From Marinobacter sp. LQ44 (GTDB taxonomy: Bacteria > Pseudomonadota > Gammaproteobacteria > Pseudomonadales > Oleiphilaceae), in NCBI RefSeq assembly GCF_001447155.2, contig NZ_CP014754.1:930001-994000 (forward strand): a DNA stretch of 64,000 nucleotides. Reading direction: 5' to 3'. The notes under the pieces are model-generated. The model was given only the letters and a program-made list of their open reading frames with translations, was not told the origin of the DNA and searched no databases. A program made the translations under genes and the position numbers. Each line of letters starts with the position of its first letter. Positions within the stretch are counted from its first letter, which is position 1. This document shows, in pieces, positions 1 to 8,909 of the stretch.

Positions 1-603
1 ATCCGTGAATAGACGCCCTGTTTCTCGCAGGGTCTTTTCAGCGGTGACGTAAACTGCACCATTCAAACGATATTCTTTTCGGTAATCCTGCGAACGTTTA
101 CCGGTCAAATCCACGCCTTTCAAATGACCACTATCGCTGATCGTGCCAATCCAGGCTGTTGGGTGGTCCACCTCGCACACACTTACTACTGTGTCACCAC
201 TCCCACTGTGCTCATAGGTCTCTACCGCAGCTCGAATGTCTTCAGCCGACCTGAGTGGGGATGTGGGCTGGAGTAGAATCAGTGTTTTTGCGGAATACCC
301 GGCTTGCTGGTCAGCATCAAGCGCCTCTTTTAGCACATCGGCGGTCGTGGCGTGGTCGGTTGCCAGCTCGGCGGGACGTTTATGGGCGATCAGGCCCCTG
401 TCAGCATAGCGCCTGGCAATGGACAATATTTCCTCATCATCGCTGGTCACCATTATGCGAGCGGTCAACCCAGTTTCTAGCGCCGCCTCAATCGTCCAAC
501 AAATCAGCGGCTTTCCCGCGAGCGGCAGAACATTCTTGCGCGGTAATCGCTTGCTACCGCCCCGCGCGGGAATAACGATGAGTCTCTCGCTGGGCTCAGT
601 CAT
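1..603 (-). CDS. legF: CMP-legionaminic acid synthetase (CMP-nonulosonate cytidylyltransferase), 3' part outside window
   Basis: It activates a nonulosonic acid with CTP to give the CMP-sugar donor, the last cytoplasmic step before transfer. The 201 visible codons begin MTEPSERLIVIPARGGSKR; the IPARGGSKRLPRKN nucleotide-binding motif at residues 10-23, LQPTSPLR and the SVCEVDHP stretch are typical of the NeuA/LegF/PseF family. The start codon overlaps the ptmE stop by 8 bases, so the two are translationally coupled. The C-terminal part lies beyond base 1. Sequence alone cannot separate NeuA from LegF; the complete legionaminic gene set beside it makes LegF the better call. Confidence 0.85.
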   Translation of the reverse strand, partial: MTEPSERLIVIPARGGSKRLPRKNVLPLAGKPLICWTIEAALETGLTARIMVTSDDEEILSIARRYADRGLIAHKRPAELATDHATTADVLKEALDADQQAGYSAKTLILLQPTSPLRSAEDIRAAVETYEHSGSGDTVVSVCEVDHPTAWIGTISDSGHLKGVDLTGKRSQDYRKEYRLNGAVYVTAEKTLRETGRLFTD

Positions 604-1651
604 TCAGCAAACCCTTCACCTCAGCTTGGGCCTTGTGGAAATCATCCATCCGCCCTATGTCCAGCCAATACTCATGAATCGGAAACATATTCACGGCGTT
701 ACCGCCGTCAATCTGCTGTTCCAACAACGTTGGCATGTCTATCCGGGTACCAGGTTCCACACTTTTCACCAGTGCAGGGTCCAGCAAATAAATGCCTGCG
801 TTGACAAAGAACCGATGCACCGGCTTTTCGACCATGGATTTAATCTGGGTGCCTTCGCTGGTGATTACGCCGTAAGGCACTTGATGCTCATACTCCCGCA
901 CACACATGGTGGCTACGCCATTGTGGGTTTGATGGAACTCCAGAAAGCTGTGGAGGTTCAGGGAGGTCAGCAGGTCGCCGTTCATCATGAACAACGGTTG
1001 ATCAATCTCGTCGTGAGGCAGCAAGCCCAGAGCGCCGCCGGTGCCGAGAGGTTCTTCCTCGTGCACATACTGAATACTAATGCCCCATTTCTCGCCGTTA
1101 CCGAAGTAATCGCGGATCACTTCCGGCATATAGTGGGTCGAGATGTAGAAACGATGAAAACCGGCCTCCACAAAGTTCAGCAGAATCTGTTCAAGGATTG
1201 GCTTGTCACCCACTTTGAGCATGGGCTTGGGGCAATTGTTGGTAAGTGGCCGCAGGCGGGTACCGAAACCACCCGCCATCAGGAAGACCGGGTTATCGTG
1301 GCGGTGTTTGTTCAGAATGTCGTGCAGGTTAGCCAGCCCTACAACGCGCTTTTCAGCATCAACCAAGGGGAGCTGCAGTAATTCGTGCTGCTCCATCACC
1401 GCCAGAATGCGGCTTTCCGTCCAGGACTGATCCGCTGTCTTGGGCTGGGCGTTCATCACCTGGTTAACCGGCGTTTCCAGCGGTAAGTGTTTCAGGAGCG
1501 CTCTGCGCACGTCACCGTCGGTCAGGGTACCCAGCAACGTGTCGCTGGCATCGACCACCAGGGCGATCCGAAGTGCGGCCTTGTCCAGAACTTCAATGGC
1601 CTGTTCCAAGGTAGCGTCGCTGTTTACGAGGGCTTTACGCCAGGGCTTCAT
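596..1651 (-). CDS. ptmE: CBS-domain sugar-1-phosphate guanylyltransferase (PtmE-like)
   Basis: 351 aa. Two CBS repeats (about residues 8-55 and 64-115) precede a nucleotidyltransferase domain whose signature MAGGFGTRLRPLTNNCPKPM starts at residue 125. In Campylobacter legionaminic acid synthesis PtmE has this CBS plus nucleotidyltransferase layout and makes GDP-glucosamine, giving a GDP-linked route. Its position between the NeuC-like epimerase and the CMP-sugar synthetase fits that role. Fifteen bases separate it from the legG stop. The function is inferred from architecture and context; a mannose- or glucose-1-phosphate nucleotidyltransferase cannot be excluded. Confidence 0.8.
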   Translation of the reverse strand: MKPWRKALVNSDATLEQAIEVLDKAALRIALVVDASDTLLGTLTDGDVRRALLKHLPLETPVNQVMNAQPKTADQSWTESRILAVMEQHELLQLPLVDAEKRVVGLANLHDILNKHRHDNPVFLMAGGFGTRLRPLTNNCPKPMLKVGDKPILEQILLNFVEAGFHRFYISTHYMPEVIRDYFGNGEKWGISIQYVHEEEPLGTGGALGLLPHDEIDQPLFMMNGDLLTSLNLHSFLEFHQTHNGVATMCVREYEHQVPYGVITSEGTQIKSMVEKPVHRFFVNAGIYLLDPALVKSVEPGTRIDMPTLLEQQIDGGNAVNMFPIHEYWLDIGRMDDFHKAQAEVKGLLND

Positions 1652-1666
1652 GGATTGCTCCGCAGG

Positions 1667-2842
1667 TCAGGAAAAGTCATTAGCTGACAGATTGTAAAAC
1701 TGCTTCTTGCGAATATTTTCCAGTGGGTATTCCGCAAGTACTTTGACGATCGCTTCGCTGGCACCGCCGTTTCCGTAGGGATTGGAAACAGCAGCAAGGC
1801 TGGCCTGGAATTCGGCCGAGTAGAGAGTTTTCAGCGCTGCCTGAATAGCCTCGCGGTTCGGCTCGCAATCGATCACGCTGGTCGCTTTCAGCCGGCCTTT
1901 CTGGCGATCGCCAATATTCACGGTGCCAATTTTGAAGGATGGCGCCTCTGCTAAGCCACTGGAGGAGTTACCGACCACGCCATCTATCTGCGCCAGGCAG
2001 GAGAAGTAACGGAGCTGGCCAAGCGACGTATACACCTTCGCATTGGGGTGCCCTTGGGCGAACTCCCGAACCATGGCACTAAGCTCCCGGCCTCCGGTGT
2101 CGGCGTTCGGCATGGTAAAGATCAGTGTGGTATCGTCGAGGCCATCCAAGGCGGCCAGCAGTTCACCCATCTGGGCGGCCGAGCTGGCCCCGCCTTCCAG
2201 GGTCACCGGATGGAATGTCACCAGCAGGCTTTTTTCACCAAGACTCAGTTCTAACGAACGCTCCAGCTCATCCCGGCTAAGCAGCTTGATGCGTATGATG
2301 GCATCAATCCCCATGCCGCCAAAGTTGAACACCCTGTCCGGGTGCTCTCCAAGCTGAATCACGCGTTGGCGATATTCCTCTGCTCCTACAAAGTGCAGGT
2401 GAGACATTTTGGTGATGGAATGGCGAATGGCTTCATCAAACGCCCCTTCTGTTGTCTCTCCCCCGTGCAAATGTGCAACAGGCAAGCCCGAAATCATCGC
2501 AGCAGACGTCGCGGCGAAGATCTCGAAACGGTCCCCCAGCACCACTACGATATCCGGCGCCAGGCGCTCGTAGGCATCAGCAAAACCAATCACACCCAAG
2601 CCCATGGATTTGGTCACCGCCGTGTTGGTGTCCGAACTCAGAAGCATTTCCACTCGAGCATCGATCGCAAAGCCCGCTTCTTCGATTTCACGGTAGGTCG
2701 AACCAAACTCAGGGGACAAATGCATGCCTGTCGCAATCACCTGGAGCTCCAGCTGCGGGTGGCTTTGGATCTCGCCCATCAGCCAGCGCAACAACCCGAA
2801 CTCGGCTCTGGTACCAGTAACCACACAAATCTTACGAGTCAT
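1667..2842 (-). CDS. legG: Hydrolysing GDP/UDP-sugar 2-epimerase (NeuC/LegG family)
   Basis: 391 aa. The start MTRKICVVTGTRAEFGLL, the AHLHGGETTEGAFDEAIRHS segment and the GNSSSGLAEAP segment are hallmarks of hydrolysing NDP-N-acetylhexosamine 2-epimerases. In this pathway the enzyme removes the nucleotide and inverts C2 to give the 2,4-diacetamido-trideoxymannose precursor. The start codon overlaps the legI stop by four bases (ATGA). NeuC (sialic acid) and LegG (legionaminic acid) belong to the same family; the neighbouring legB, legC and legH indicate a dideoxy-diamino sugar substrate. Confidence 0.85.
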   Translation of the reverse strand: MTRKICVVTGTRAEFGLLRWLMGEIQSHPQLELQVIATGMHLSPEFGSTYREIEEAGFAIDARVEMLLSSDTNTAVTKSMGLGVIGFADAYERLAPDIVVVLGDRFEIFAATSAAMISGLPVAHLHGGETTEGAFDEAIRHSITKMSHLHFVGAEEYRQRVIQLGEHPDRVFNFGGMGIDAIIRIKLLSRDELERSLELSLGEKSLLVTFHPVTLEGGASSAAQMGELLAALDGLDDTTLIFTMPNADTGGRELSAMVREFAQGHPNAKVYTSLGQLRYFSCLAQIDGVVGNSSSGLAEAPSFKIGTVNIGDRQKGRLKATSVIDCEPNREAIQAALKTLYSAEFQASLAAVSNPYGNGGASEAIVKVLAEYPLENIRKKQFYNLSANDFS

Positions 2843-3843
2843 AGTTCGATCAACTCGTCTTCACTGAAATCACGGGGCGCCGTGCGGCCGATCACGTCAT
2901 CCCACTGCATGGGCGAAATGCCCGTGCCCGGGCGCTTGGCTATCAGGTTATCTTCAGTGAACGCCTCCCCTGCCTTGATGGGACGAGCGGCCACCAGCGA
3001 CTTGCGGGCAATAGGCTTGTTCTTGAGTTCGCTGGGGCTGGGTCGTTTGATGCCATCCCCCAGCGCCTTTTCAATATTACGGATGCCCTGCACCATGGCT
3101 TTCAACTCATCCGGTTCCAGGCTGGCCCGGTGGTCTGGCCCCGGCAGGCTGCGATCCAAAGTGAAGTGTTTTTCGATCACGGTCGCACCCAGAGCAACCG
3201 CAGCGATCGGCACTTCAATGCCCGGCGTATGGTCTGAGTAACCCACGGATACACCGAACGCCTTGCCGATATTGATCATAGCGCGAAGATTCACATCTTC
3301 CATGGGTGTAGGGTATTCAGTGGTGCAATGCAGAACGGTGATTTTATCTCTGGGGGTTCCCACCTGTTCCACCACATTAATCGCGGCTTCGATCTCCCCC
3401 AGATTTGCCATGCCGGTTGATAGCAGCACGTGCTTTCCGTGGCGGGTCAGGTAGCGCAGATATGGGAGGTTGGTTAATTCGCCGGAAGGTACTTTAACGA
3501 CATCAGCACCCCCCAACTCTTCAAGCAAATCGATGCTGTCTTTATCAAAGGCGGTGGAGAAAAAACCGATTCCCTGCTTTTCGCATTCAGCGATCAGCTC
3601 CAGATGGTTCTCCCGAGTTAGCTCGAGCTTGCGAACCATTTCCTGCTGAGACTCCTGAGGGTCTGTGGTGCCTTTCTGATACTCGGCCTTGGGCGCGTTT
3701 CGGGAGATAATATTTGCAGCTATGAACGTCTGAAACTTTACCAAGTCTGCCCCGGCCGCGGCGGCGGCCGCAATCAGTTCTTTGGCCAGCGCCATATCAC
3801 CGTTATGGTTAACGCCGGCTTCAGCAATAATGAGCGTATTCAT
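2839..3843 (-). CDS. legI: N,N'-diacetyllegionaminate synthase (NeuB family)
   Basis: 334 aa, normal for the family. It condenses phosphoenolpyruvate with the six-carbon precursor to make the nonulosonic acid. The N-terminal NeuB barrel carries IAEAGVNHNGD and LVKFQTF, GYSDHTPGIEVPIAAVALGA in the middle and EKHFTLDRSLPGPDH later. The C-terminal 60 residues (ARKSLVAARPIKAGEAFTED) form the antifreeze-like SAF domain. The start and the stop both overlap neighbours by four bases, which indicates translational coupling with legH and legG. Confidence 0.9.
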   Translation of the reverse strand: MNTLIIAEAGVNHNGDMALAKELIAAAAAAGADLVKFQTFIAANIISRNAPKAEYQKGTTDPQESQQEMVRKLELTRENHLELIAECEKQGIGFFSTAFDKDSIDLLEELGGADVVKVPSGELTNLPYLRYLTRHGKHVLLSTGMANLGEIEAAINVVEQVGTPRDKITVLHCTTEYPTPMEDVNLRAMINIGKAFGVSVGYSDHTPGIEVPIAAVALGATVIEKHFTLDRSLPGPDHRASLEPDELKAMVQGIRNIEKALGDGIKRPSPSELKNKPIARKSLVAARPIKAGEAFTEDNLIAKRPGTGISPMQWDDVIGRTAPRDFSEDELIEL

Positions 3844-4484
3844 TTAATCCTCTTTGCAGGGACACCTGCATAAACGGCGTGAGCTTCGCAATCGTTAATG
3901 ACCACTGCTCCGGAGCCCACCGTGGTATTTTCGCCGACCACCCGTTTTTCGGTATTGCTGCCCTGATTGATCACAGCACCCGCGCCTACCCAGCAGCCTT
4001 GCTTTAAATGGACATTGCCAGAAAGATTAGCGCCCGGGGCCACGTGGACATAACTCTCCACCCTGCAATCATGGGCAATCGTGGTGTTCTGGTTGAAGAT
4101 GCAGAAATCCCCAACAATGATACCGCTGGTGAAACGAGCGCCGGCTGCAACAATCGTGCCTTTGCAATGTTCAAGCACTTCCCGCTGACTACACCCAAAG
4201 GTCGCGCTTGGATGAATCAGGTTGGTGAACGTAAGCGAATCTTTAAAGCGTTCAGCAACTGCTCTGCGGATGTTGTTTTCACCAATTCCGATCACAAACG
4301 GCATGCCTGCGTATTGATCAACATCCTGTTCCAGAATTACCTTTGCCGAAGAACACCAGGCCCGCAATTCGGCCTCATCACGGGCAACATAAATAGGTTC
4401 AAGACCCATTGCCCATGCAATATCACCGGCCTCTCTCGCCATGCCTGATGTCCCGAAAATGCCTATCCGGTTCATTACCATCAT
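3840..4484 (-). CDS. legH: Sugar N-acetyltransferase of the NeuD/PglD/LegH type
   Basis: 214 aa. An N-terminal Rossmann-like segment (IGIFGTSGMAREAGDIAW) is followed by a left-handed beta-helix of hexapeptide repeats (about residues 95-205; FNQNTTIAHDCRVESYVHVAPG), ending in VYAGVPAKRIK. This architecture is shared by PglD, NeuD and LegH acyltransferases; LegH acetylates the 4-amino group of the sugar. The first ATG is directly coupled to the legC stop; an ATG three codons later (MNRIGIFG) is also possible. Confidence 0.85.
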   Translation of the reverse strand: MMVMNRIGIFGTSGMAREAGDIAWAMGLEPIYVARDEAELRAWCSSAKVILEQDVDQYAGMPFVIGIGENNIRRAVAERFKDSLTFTNLIHPSATFGCSQREVLEHCKGTIVAAGARFTSGIIVGDFCIFNQNTTIAHDCRVESYVHVAPGANLSGNVHLKQGCWVGAGAVINQGSNTEKRVVGENTTVGSGAVVINDCEAHAVYAGVPAKRIK

Positions 4485-5623
4485 TAGCTCACAACACTGC
4501 TAGGCAAATTCACCACCCGGGCTTCCAGCCACTCCGCATTGGGCAGATGGCCACGACAACAGCCTTTGTACATAGTCAGATGGTTCATCAACGCCCAGAT
4601 GGGCCGCGTCATCACGCCTTGCTGATTGGTGGTTTCAAGCAGCTCATCTCTGTGGAGTTTGTCCTCACAGATAACGGCGTTTAACCAATAGTTCGAGCGG
4701 CAGTCTGAAGGCTCCGTCACGAACTCCAGGCCGGTGCCTGCGAAGAACCCTTCATAGGCGGCAGCTAATGCCCGCTTTGCCTCGATGAAGGTTTCCAACT
4801 GCTCCAGCTGAGCACAGCCCAGTGCAGCGTTCAGGTTGGGTAACCGGTAGTTGTAGCCCAGTTCGTCGTGAATGTACTCAAACGGATGTGGCTTCTTGGC
4901 GGTGGTGGTCAGGTGCTTGGCGCGAGTGGCCAACGCTTCACCGGCCAGGATCATGCCCCCGCCACCGGTGGTCATGATTTTATTGCCATTGAAGCTGAGT
5001 GTACCCAGCGCGCCGAAGGTGCCGGTGTGTTTGCCCTTGTAATAGCTCCCCAGCGATTCGGCGGCGTCTTCTACCAGCGCGATATTCCAGCGGCGAGTGA
5101 CAGACATCAGCCCGTCCAGGTCCGCAGGATGTCCGAAAGTATGCATGGGCACGCAAGCCCGAATCACTTTGTGATCTGCGCGGGTGCGGCACACGCCTTC
5201 TGAGTCCAGTATGGCATGCTCGTCCAGCCAGGCTTCCATCGCTGTTGCAGACAACCCTAAGGTGTCCCGGTCTACATCGATAAACACCGGTTCGGCGTTG
5301 CAGTAGGCGATGGCATTGCAGGTAGCCACAAAGGTAAGTGGTTGGGTTATGACCAGATCACCCGCCTCTACGCCCGCAAGCTTCAACGCAATGTGCAGGG
5401 CGGCCGTTCCGTTGACTGTGGCAACCGCCTTGGGCGAACCGGTGTAGCTGGCCATATCCTGCTCAAACCGGTCCACATAAGCGCCTACGCTGGATACAAA
5501 GGTAGACTCGATGGTGTCGGCCACATATTCCTTTTCACGGCCAGGAAATACCGGCGCATGGAGCGGAATAAATTCATTGGTTCCGAAATAGTCTCTGACA
5601 AACCGAATCAGTTGGTCGCTCAA
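4484..5623 (-). CDS. legC: DegT/DnrJ/EryC1-family sugar aminotransferase
   Basis: 379 aa PLP enzyme that aminates the 4-keto sugar made by LegB. The cofactor lysine is in SFNGNKIMTTGGGG (K215) and the pyridine-binding aspartate in LVEDAAESLGS (D186), as in the DegT family. NGTAALHIALKLAGV marks the phosphate-binding region. It sits between the dehydratase (7-base gap) and the acetyltransferase (1-base overlap), which is the pathway order dehydratase, aminotransferase, acetyltransferase. Confidence 0.88.
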   Translation of the reverse strand: MSDQLIRFVRDYFGTNEFIPLHAPVFPGREKEYVADTIESTFVSSVGAYVDRFEQDMASYTGSPKAVATVNGTAALHIALKLAGVEAGDLVITQPLTFVATCNAIAYCNAEPVFIDVDRDTLGLSATAMEAWLDEHAILDSEGVCRTRADHKVIRACVPMHTFGHPADLDGLMSVTRRWNIALVEDAAESLGSYYKGKHTGTFGALGTLSFNGNKIMTTGGGGMILAGEALATRAKHLTTTAKKPHPFEYIHDELGYNYRLPNLNAALGCAQLEQLETFIEAKRALAAAYEGFFAGTGLEFVTEPSDCRSNYWLNAVICEDKLHRDELLETTNQQGVMTRPIWALMNHLTMYKGCCRGHLPNAEWLEARVVNLPSSVVS

Positions 5624-5630
5624 AGCTGCC

Positions 5631-6821
5631 TCACATTTTGCTGTCGAGATATTTGCCGGTTTCTTTATGGCCGAAATCTGGAATCATGCCATGGAACAGG
5701 TCCACGAGGTCCTGCTTGCTCCAGGCCATCTCCCGCTTCATTTCCGCAATCCGCCCTTCAAACTCGGCCAGCATTTGCTCGTCGAAGTCGGCTTCATTTT
5801 TGATGATGCCCAGGTTCTCAAAGCGCTCCATATCCAGCGTTTCGTTATCAGTGAAGAATTCTTCAAAATCTTTTTCGCCAGTGGTGTCACTAGAGGTGAA
5901 CAGGCATGGCCACTTGCCTTGTTCCGGGAGTGTTTTCGCCAGCTCCCGAGCTTCGTCTTCATCACTGCACAGCACCGGCTCTAAGCCCTTCTCCGCCAGG
6001 TATTTCACAGCAATGTCAGCAAACGAGATCAGGTGAAGTTCTTCACTGAGTTTCGGGAAGAAGATGTCCCGATTGTCACCAAAAATACAGGACATCAGGC
6101 ACAGCTCGCCAGACTCTTTTGGGGTGACGAAGTAACGGCGAACATCATTCGGGGCCACAATCGGCTGGCGTTTTTCCAGGCGCTGGTTAAAACCATGCAG
6201 CAGGGAACCATCAGAGAAAGCCACGTTGGCAAAGCGTGCGGTGGAAATGTCCATCTGCAGGCTTCTTCGCATCAGGAACATTTCCATGATGCGCTTGGAG
6301 GCGCCCATCATATTGACCGGGTTTGCCGCCTTATCGGTGGACACACAGAAGTATTTCCTGGCGCCAGCGTCAATCGCCTGTTGTAGCGTTTTGTCGGTGT
6401 TGAAGACATTCACATCCACCATACGCATGAGTGTGTACGGGTCTTTTTCACTGCGCACATGTTTGAGGGCAGAGAGGTTCAGAATGTAATCGTAGCCGCC
6501 ATCTGCTTTAAAGAAGGCATCGTATTCAATCGAACCAATGTCCAGTGCAAAAGTGCGGAAATCTCCGGGGATGTATCCGAAGCTACTGCGGATATCACGC
6601 ACCAATTCCACCAGGTTGTTTTCGCTGATGTCCACTACGTGTAGCTTGGCTGGATTACGCTTGAATATTTCTTTGGTTACTGCCTGACCGATTGATCCCG
6701 CCCCGCCAAGGACCAGAAAACGCGAGGATCGGATGATTTCACCTAGTTGAGCCTCTTGGGCCTCAACGTCTTTTATGAAGAGTTCCCTATCCCTTCCGAT
6801 CAGACTTAGAACTGACGCCAT
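5631..6821 (-). CDS. legB: NDP-N-acetylglucosamine 4,6-dehydratase (CapD/PglF-type SDR)
   Basis: 396 aa extended short-chain dehydrogenase. The NAD-binding motif VLGGAGSIGQ is at residues 37-46 and the catalytic segment STDKAANPVNMMGASK at 161-176. The residue that is Tyr in PseB/FlaA1 is Met here, as in the retaining PglF/WbpM/LegB group, which argues for the legionaminic rather than the pseudaminic route. It is the first gene of the seven-gene sugar operon; 74 bp separate it from the upstream Wzz-like gene. Confidence 0.88.
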   Translation of the reverse strand: MASVLSLIGRDRELFIKDVEAQEAQLGEIIRSSRFLVLGGAGSIGQAVTKEIFKRNPAKLHVVDISENNLVELVRDIRSSFGYIPGDFRTFALDIGSIEYDAFFKADGGYDYILNLSALKHVRSEKDPYTLMRMVDVNVFNTDKTLQQAIDAGARKYFCVSTDKAANPVNMMGASKRIMEMFLMRRSLQMDISTARFANVAFSDGSLLHGFNQRLEKRQPIVAPNDVRRYFVTPKESGELCLMSCIFGDNRDIFFPKLSEELHLISFADIAVKYLAEKGLEPVLCSDEDEARELAKTLPEQGKWPCLFTSSDTTGEKDFEEFFTDNETLDMERFENLGIIKNEADFDEQMLAEFEGRIAEMKREMAWSKQDLVDLFHGMIPDFGHKETGKYLDSKM

Positions 6822-6895
6822 GCTTGTATCCAGATACTGATTCTATGAATTTATGATTGAGAAACCTGGGACCACTACAATATGTTCAACAATAT

Positions 6896-7651
6896 CTATT
6901 CTGACTCTTCGTTCATTGCTGACCTAACCGCACTTATAAATTCAGCAATGAAGGCCACGAAAACGCCACCCATTAGCCCCAAAAGCGCAGCAAGTACTAC
7001 AATCAGTTTTCTCGCCGGCCCGGTTTTCTCAGTGCCCTGCCTTGCAAGAACCAATGTTTCGGCTGCCTTCAAAGCCTCCAGGTCACTTTCAAGCCTGGTT
7101 TTTCTGTCAAACGCCTCAGCCAGCACCTGGCCGGAATCCTGGCCACTTTTAAGCACATCGATTGATTGATCGATTGACCGCATACGGCTTTCCAGGCTTC
7201 TCTTCTCACGCTCGAGAAGTGCGTTGTGCCGCTGCTGAACCTGCTCAATAAGATATTGGTGAACCGTTTTCACGCCCTCAGCGTATTTGTACGGTGATTC
7301 AGAGATTAACCTGATCAACCCAGTGTTTTCAGGGTTCGCAAAGCTTGTAGAGAATGGCAGTTTCTCGCCGTTCTCTGATTGGTAAAGGACTTCCTGTTCT
7401 GGCAGCCAGCGGCTCTCCAAGGTCGCAATGGTGGTTGCCGGTGGTTCCAGGAATTTTTCTGACCCTTTCTCCGCGATCTGAATCAGGCTGGTGTATTGAT
7501 ACGTGTCTTCTGTCACAAAGGCGTAAGCAATGCCTGCCAAGATGCATGCGAGGAAGACCGCATAGAAGATTCGACGGCGTTTAACGAAAGTGGCAGCAAG
7601 GTCAATCAGGCTGATCTCATCGTCGTACCGTTGGTTTTGCGTGGCGCTCAT
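6896..7651 (-). CDS. Wzz-family polysaccharide chain-length/co-polymerase protein
   Basis: 251 aa inner-membrane protein. An N-terminal Wzz segment (DDEISLIDLAATFVKRRR) leads into TM1 at about 30-47, then a periplasmic region with a coiled-coil-prone stretch around residues 130-190 (ALLEREKRSLESRMRSIDQ), and TM2 at about 216-237. No tyrosine-kinase domain follows, so it is a short PCP-type protein. It lies directly upstream of the leg operon in the same direction, and an exact ops element sits 36 bases before its start. Confidence 0.8.
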   Translation of the reverse strand: MSATQNQRYDDEISLIDLAATFVKRRRIFYAVFLACILAGIAYAFVTEDTYQYTSLIQIAEKGSEKFLEPPATTIATLESRWLPEQEVLYQSENGEKLPFSTSFANPENTGLIRLISESPYKYAEGVKTVHQYLIEQVQQRHNALLEREKRSLESRMRSIDQSIDVLKSGQDSGQVLAEAFDRKTRLESDLEALKAAETLVLARQGTEKTGPARKLIVVLAALLGLMGGVFVAFIAEFISAVRSAMNEESE

Positions 7652-7686
7652 CAGGTGGTTCCGAGTTCTTTGTCATGTTTGTCAGG

Positions 7687-7698
7687 CACGCTACCGCC
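7687..7698 (-). promoter_or_regulatory. ops element (RfaH recruitment site) in the leader of the Wzz/leg operon
   Basis: The minus strand reads GGCGGTAGCGTG, an exact match to the ops element that pauses RNA polymerase and recruits RfaH. It lies in the 151-bp gap between the two wzz genes, where a JUMPStart-type leader would be expected. The surrounding 21 bases are identical to those around the site at 13600-13611. RfaH itself is encoded at 54524-55003. Confidence 0.75.
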
Positions 7699-7802
7699 CC
7701 ACAGGCCGTGTCTTGTGCTTCAGGCTTTGACGGCCTTGTGAGATTTAGCGTGCACACCGAAAAATAGGCGCGAAGTCTACGCCAACCCGCCCTACTTTTC
7801 AG

Positions 7803-8741
7803 TTACGCCTTGTTAGGCTTCCGGCTGTTCTGGACAAACGCTCCTCCAAAAACACCTAGTACACCCAGCATTCCACCTAACATAACAGCAAGTATGACGA
7901 TCAGCGCCCGTTTCGGTTCGCTTTTTTCCTGGGGAATGACGGCGGGGTCCACTGTTTTAAACACGTATTCGCGCTGGGCATTAGCCAGCATCACGGTTCG
8001 GGTCTCGTTTTCGATCAGTTGATAGAACACCTGCTGCATGCCGGAAATGTTGGTTTCACGGAGCTTACCCTCCAGATAGGCAATGCTGGCCTCTGCCTCA
8101 CGTACATCCTGCTGGCGCATATGTTCATTGATGTCTTTGATCAATAACTCCAGCCACTGTTTCGCCGCGACGGGGGACTCACTGGCGATGGTAACCGTCA
8201 CCAAACCGGTGTCTTTGTTATCTCTCACGCTCAGCAGCTCCCGGAAGCGCTTTACCATATCCCAGTTTGTTGGTTTAAGGGATTTACCGGCTTTGTCTTG
8301 TTGCCACTCGCCGGTTTGTTGGTTGTAGATTGATGGGTCTATCACCCATTCCCGCGCGCTCATGCTCCAGCTTTTCGATGCCATTAACGGCACACTCAGG
8401 TTATGGCGATGGATGAAGTCAGTAAGGAAGGCCCGGGATTGCAGGGTCTCTTTTGCGATAACGGTTTTGTTGGAGCTTCCGCCGCCTATGTTAATGCCGG
8501 CGAGGCTGGCCAGGCCGCCGAGTTGGCCCGGTAGGCCGCTGGCTTTGCTGTCGTCTTGGGCAGGAGCCAGGAGAACGCTGGCTTGGTAGATGTTGGGTTT
8601 GTATAGAGCGTAGGCCACACCGATTGCGGCGGAGATGATGGTACAGGCGATGATTAGCCATTTGCCTCGCCATAGGGTGGCGAAGAGTTCTCTTAGGTCT
8701 ATTTCGTCGTCTGGGTAATGTGTTGTGGTTTGTTCGGCCAC
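7803..8741 (-). CDS. Wzz-family polysaccharide co-polymerase, second copy
   Basis: 312 aa. It starts MAEQTTTHYPDDEIDLRELFATLWRGKW; the Wzz domain spans TM1 at about 29-49 and the family motif YQASVLLAP follows. A long periplasmic region contains helical stretches, and TM2 lies at about 284-306 with the proline-containing PQEKSEPKRALIVILAV preceding it, as in Wzz proteins. It differs clearly in sequence and length from the 251-aa copy downstream, so it is not a recent duplication. It probably acts with the OPX export protein upstream. Confidence 0.8.
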   Translation of the reverse strand: MAEQTTTHYPDDEIDLRELFATLWRGKWLIIACTIISAAIGVAYALYKPNIYQASVLLAPAQDDSKASGLPGQLGGLASLAGINIGGGSSNKTVIAKETLQSRAFLTDFIHRHNLSVPLMASKSWSMSAREWVIDPSIYNQQTGEWQQDKAGKSLKPTNWDMVKRFRELLSVRDNKDTGLVTVTIASESPVAAKQWLELLIKDINEHMRQQDVREAEASIAYLEGKLRETNISGMQQVFYQLIENETRTVMLANAQREYVFKTVDPAVIPQEKSEPKRALIVILAVMLGGMLGVLGVFGGAFVQNSRKPNKA

Positions 8742-8776
8742 GGATAATGTTCCTTGGTTTAGCTTGGGTGCCTGGT

Positions 8777-8887
8777 GGGTCAGACCTCGTGGGGTCAGAC
8801 CCTGGCCGCGTGTTTGTTCGGCCGCGTTGCTTGTGCCTTTGTCTGATGGGGTGCCTGGTGGGTCAGACCCCGTTCGGGGTCAGACCC
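8777..8887. repeat. Family-B palindromic repeats, two copies
   Basis: Two units in the 168-bp gap between the OPX and Wzz genes, at 8777-8802 and 8860-8887, both preceded by GTGCCTGGTG. The second reads GGGTCAGACC, CCGTTCGGGG, TCAGACCC, close to the units at 13.9 and 58.2 kb. Apart from these repeats I see no gene in the gap. Confidence 0.75.
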
Positions 8888-8909
8888 TTGGCCGTCGATC
8901 TTGGCGGCT

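Noticed and set aside
550..563. Near-match to the ops element inside legF (GGCGGTAGCAAG on the minus strand)
   Set aside because: Two of the last four bases differ and the string encodes the conserved GGSK motif, so it is explained by protein conservation.
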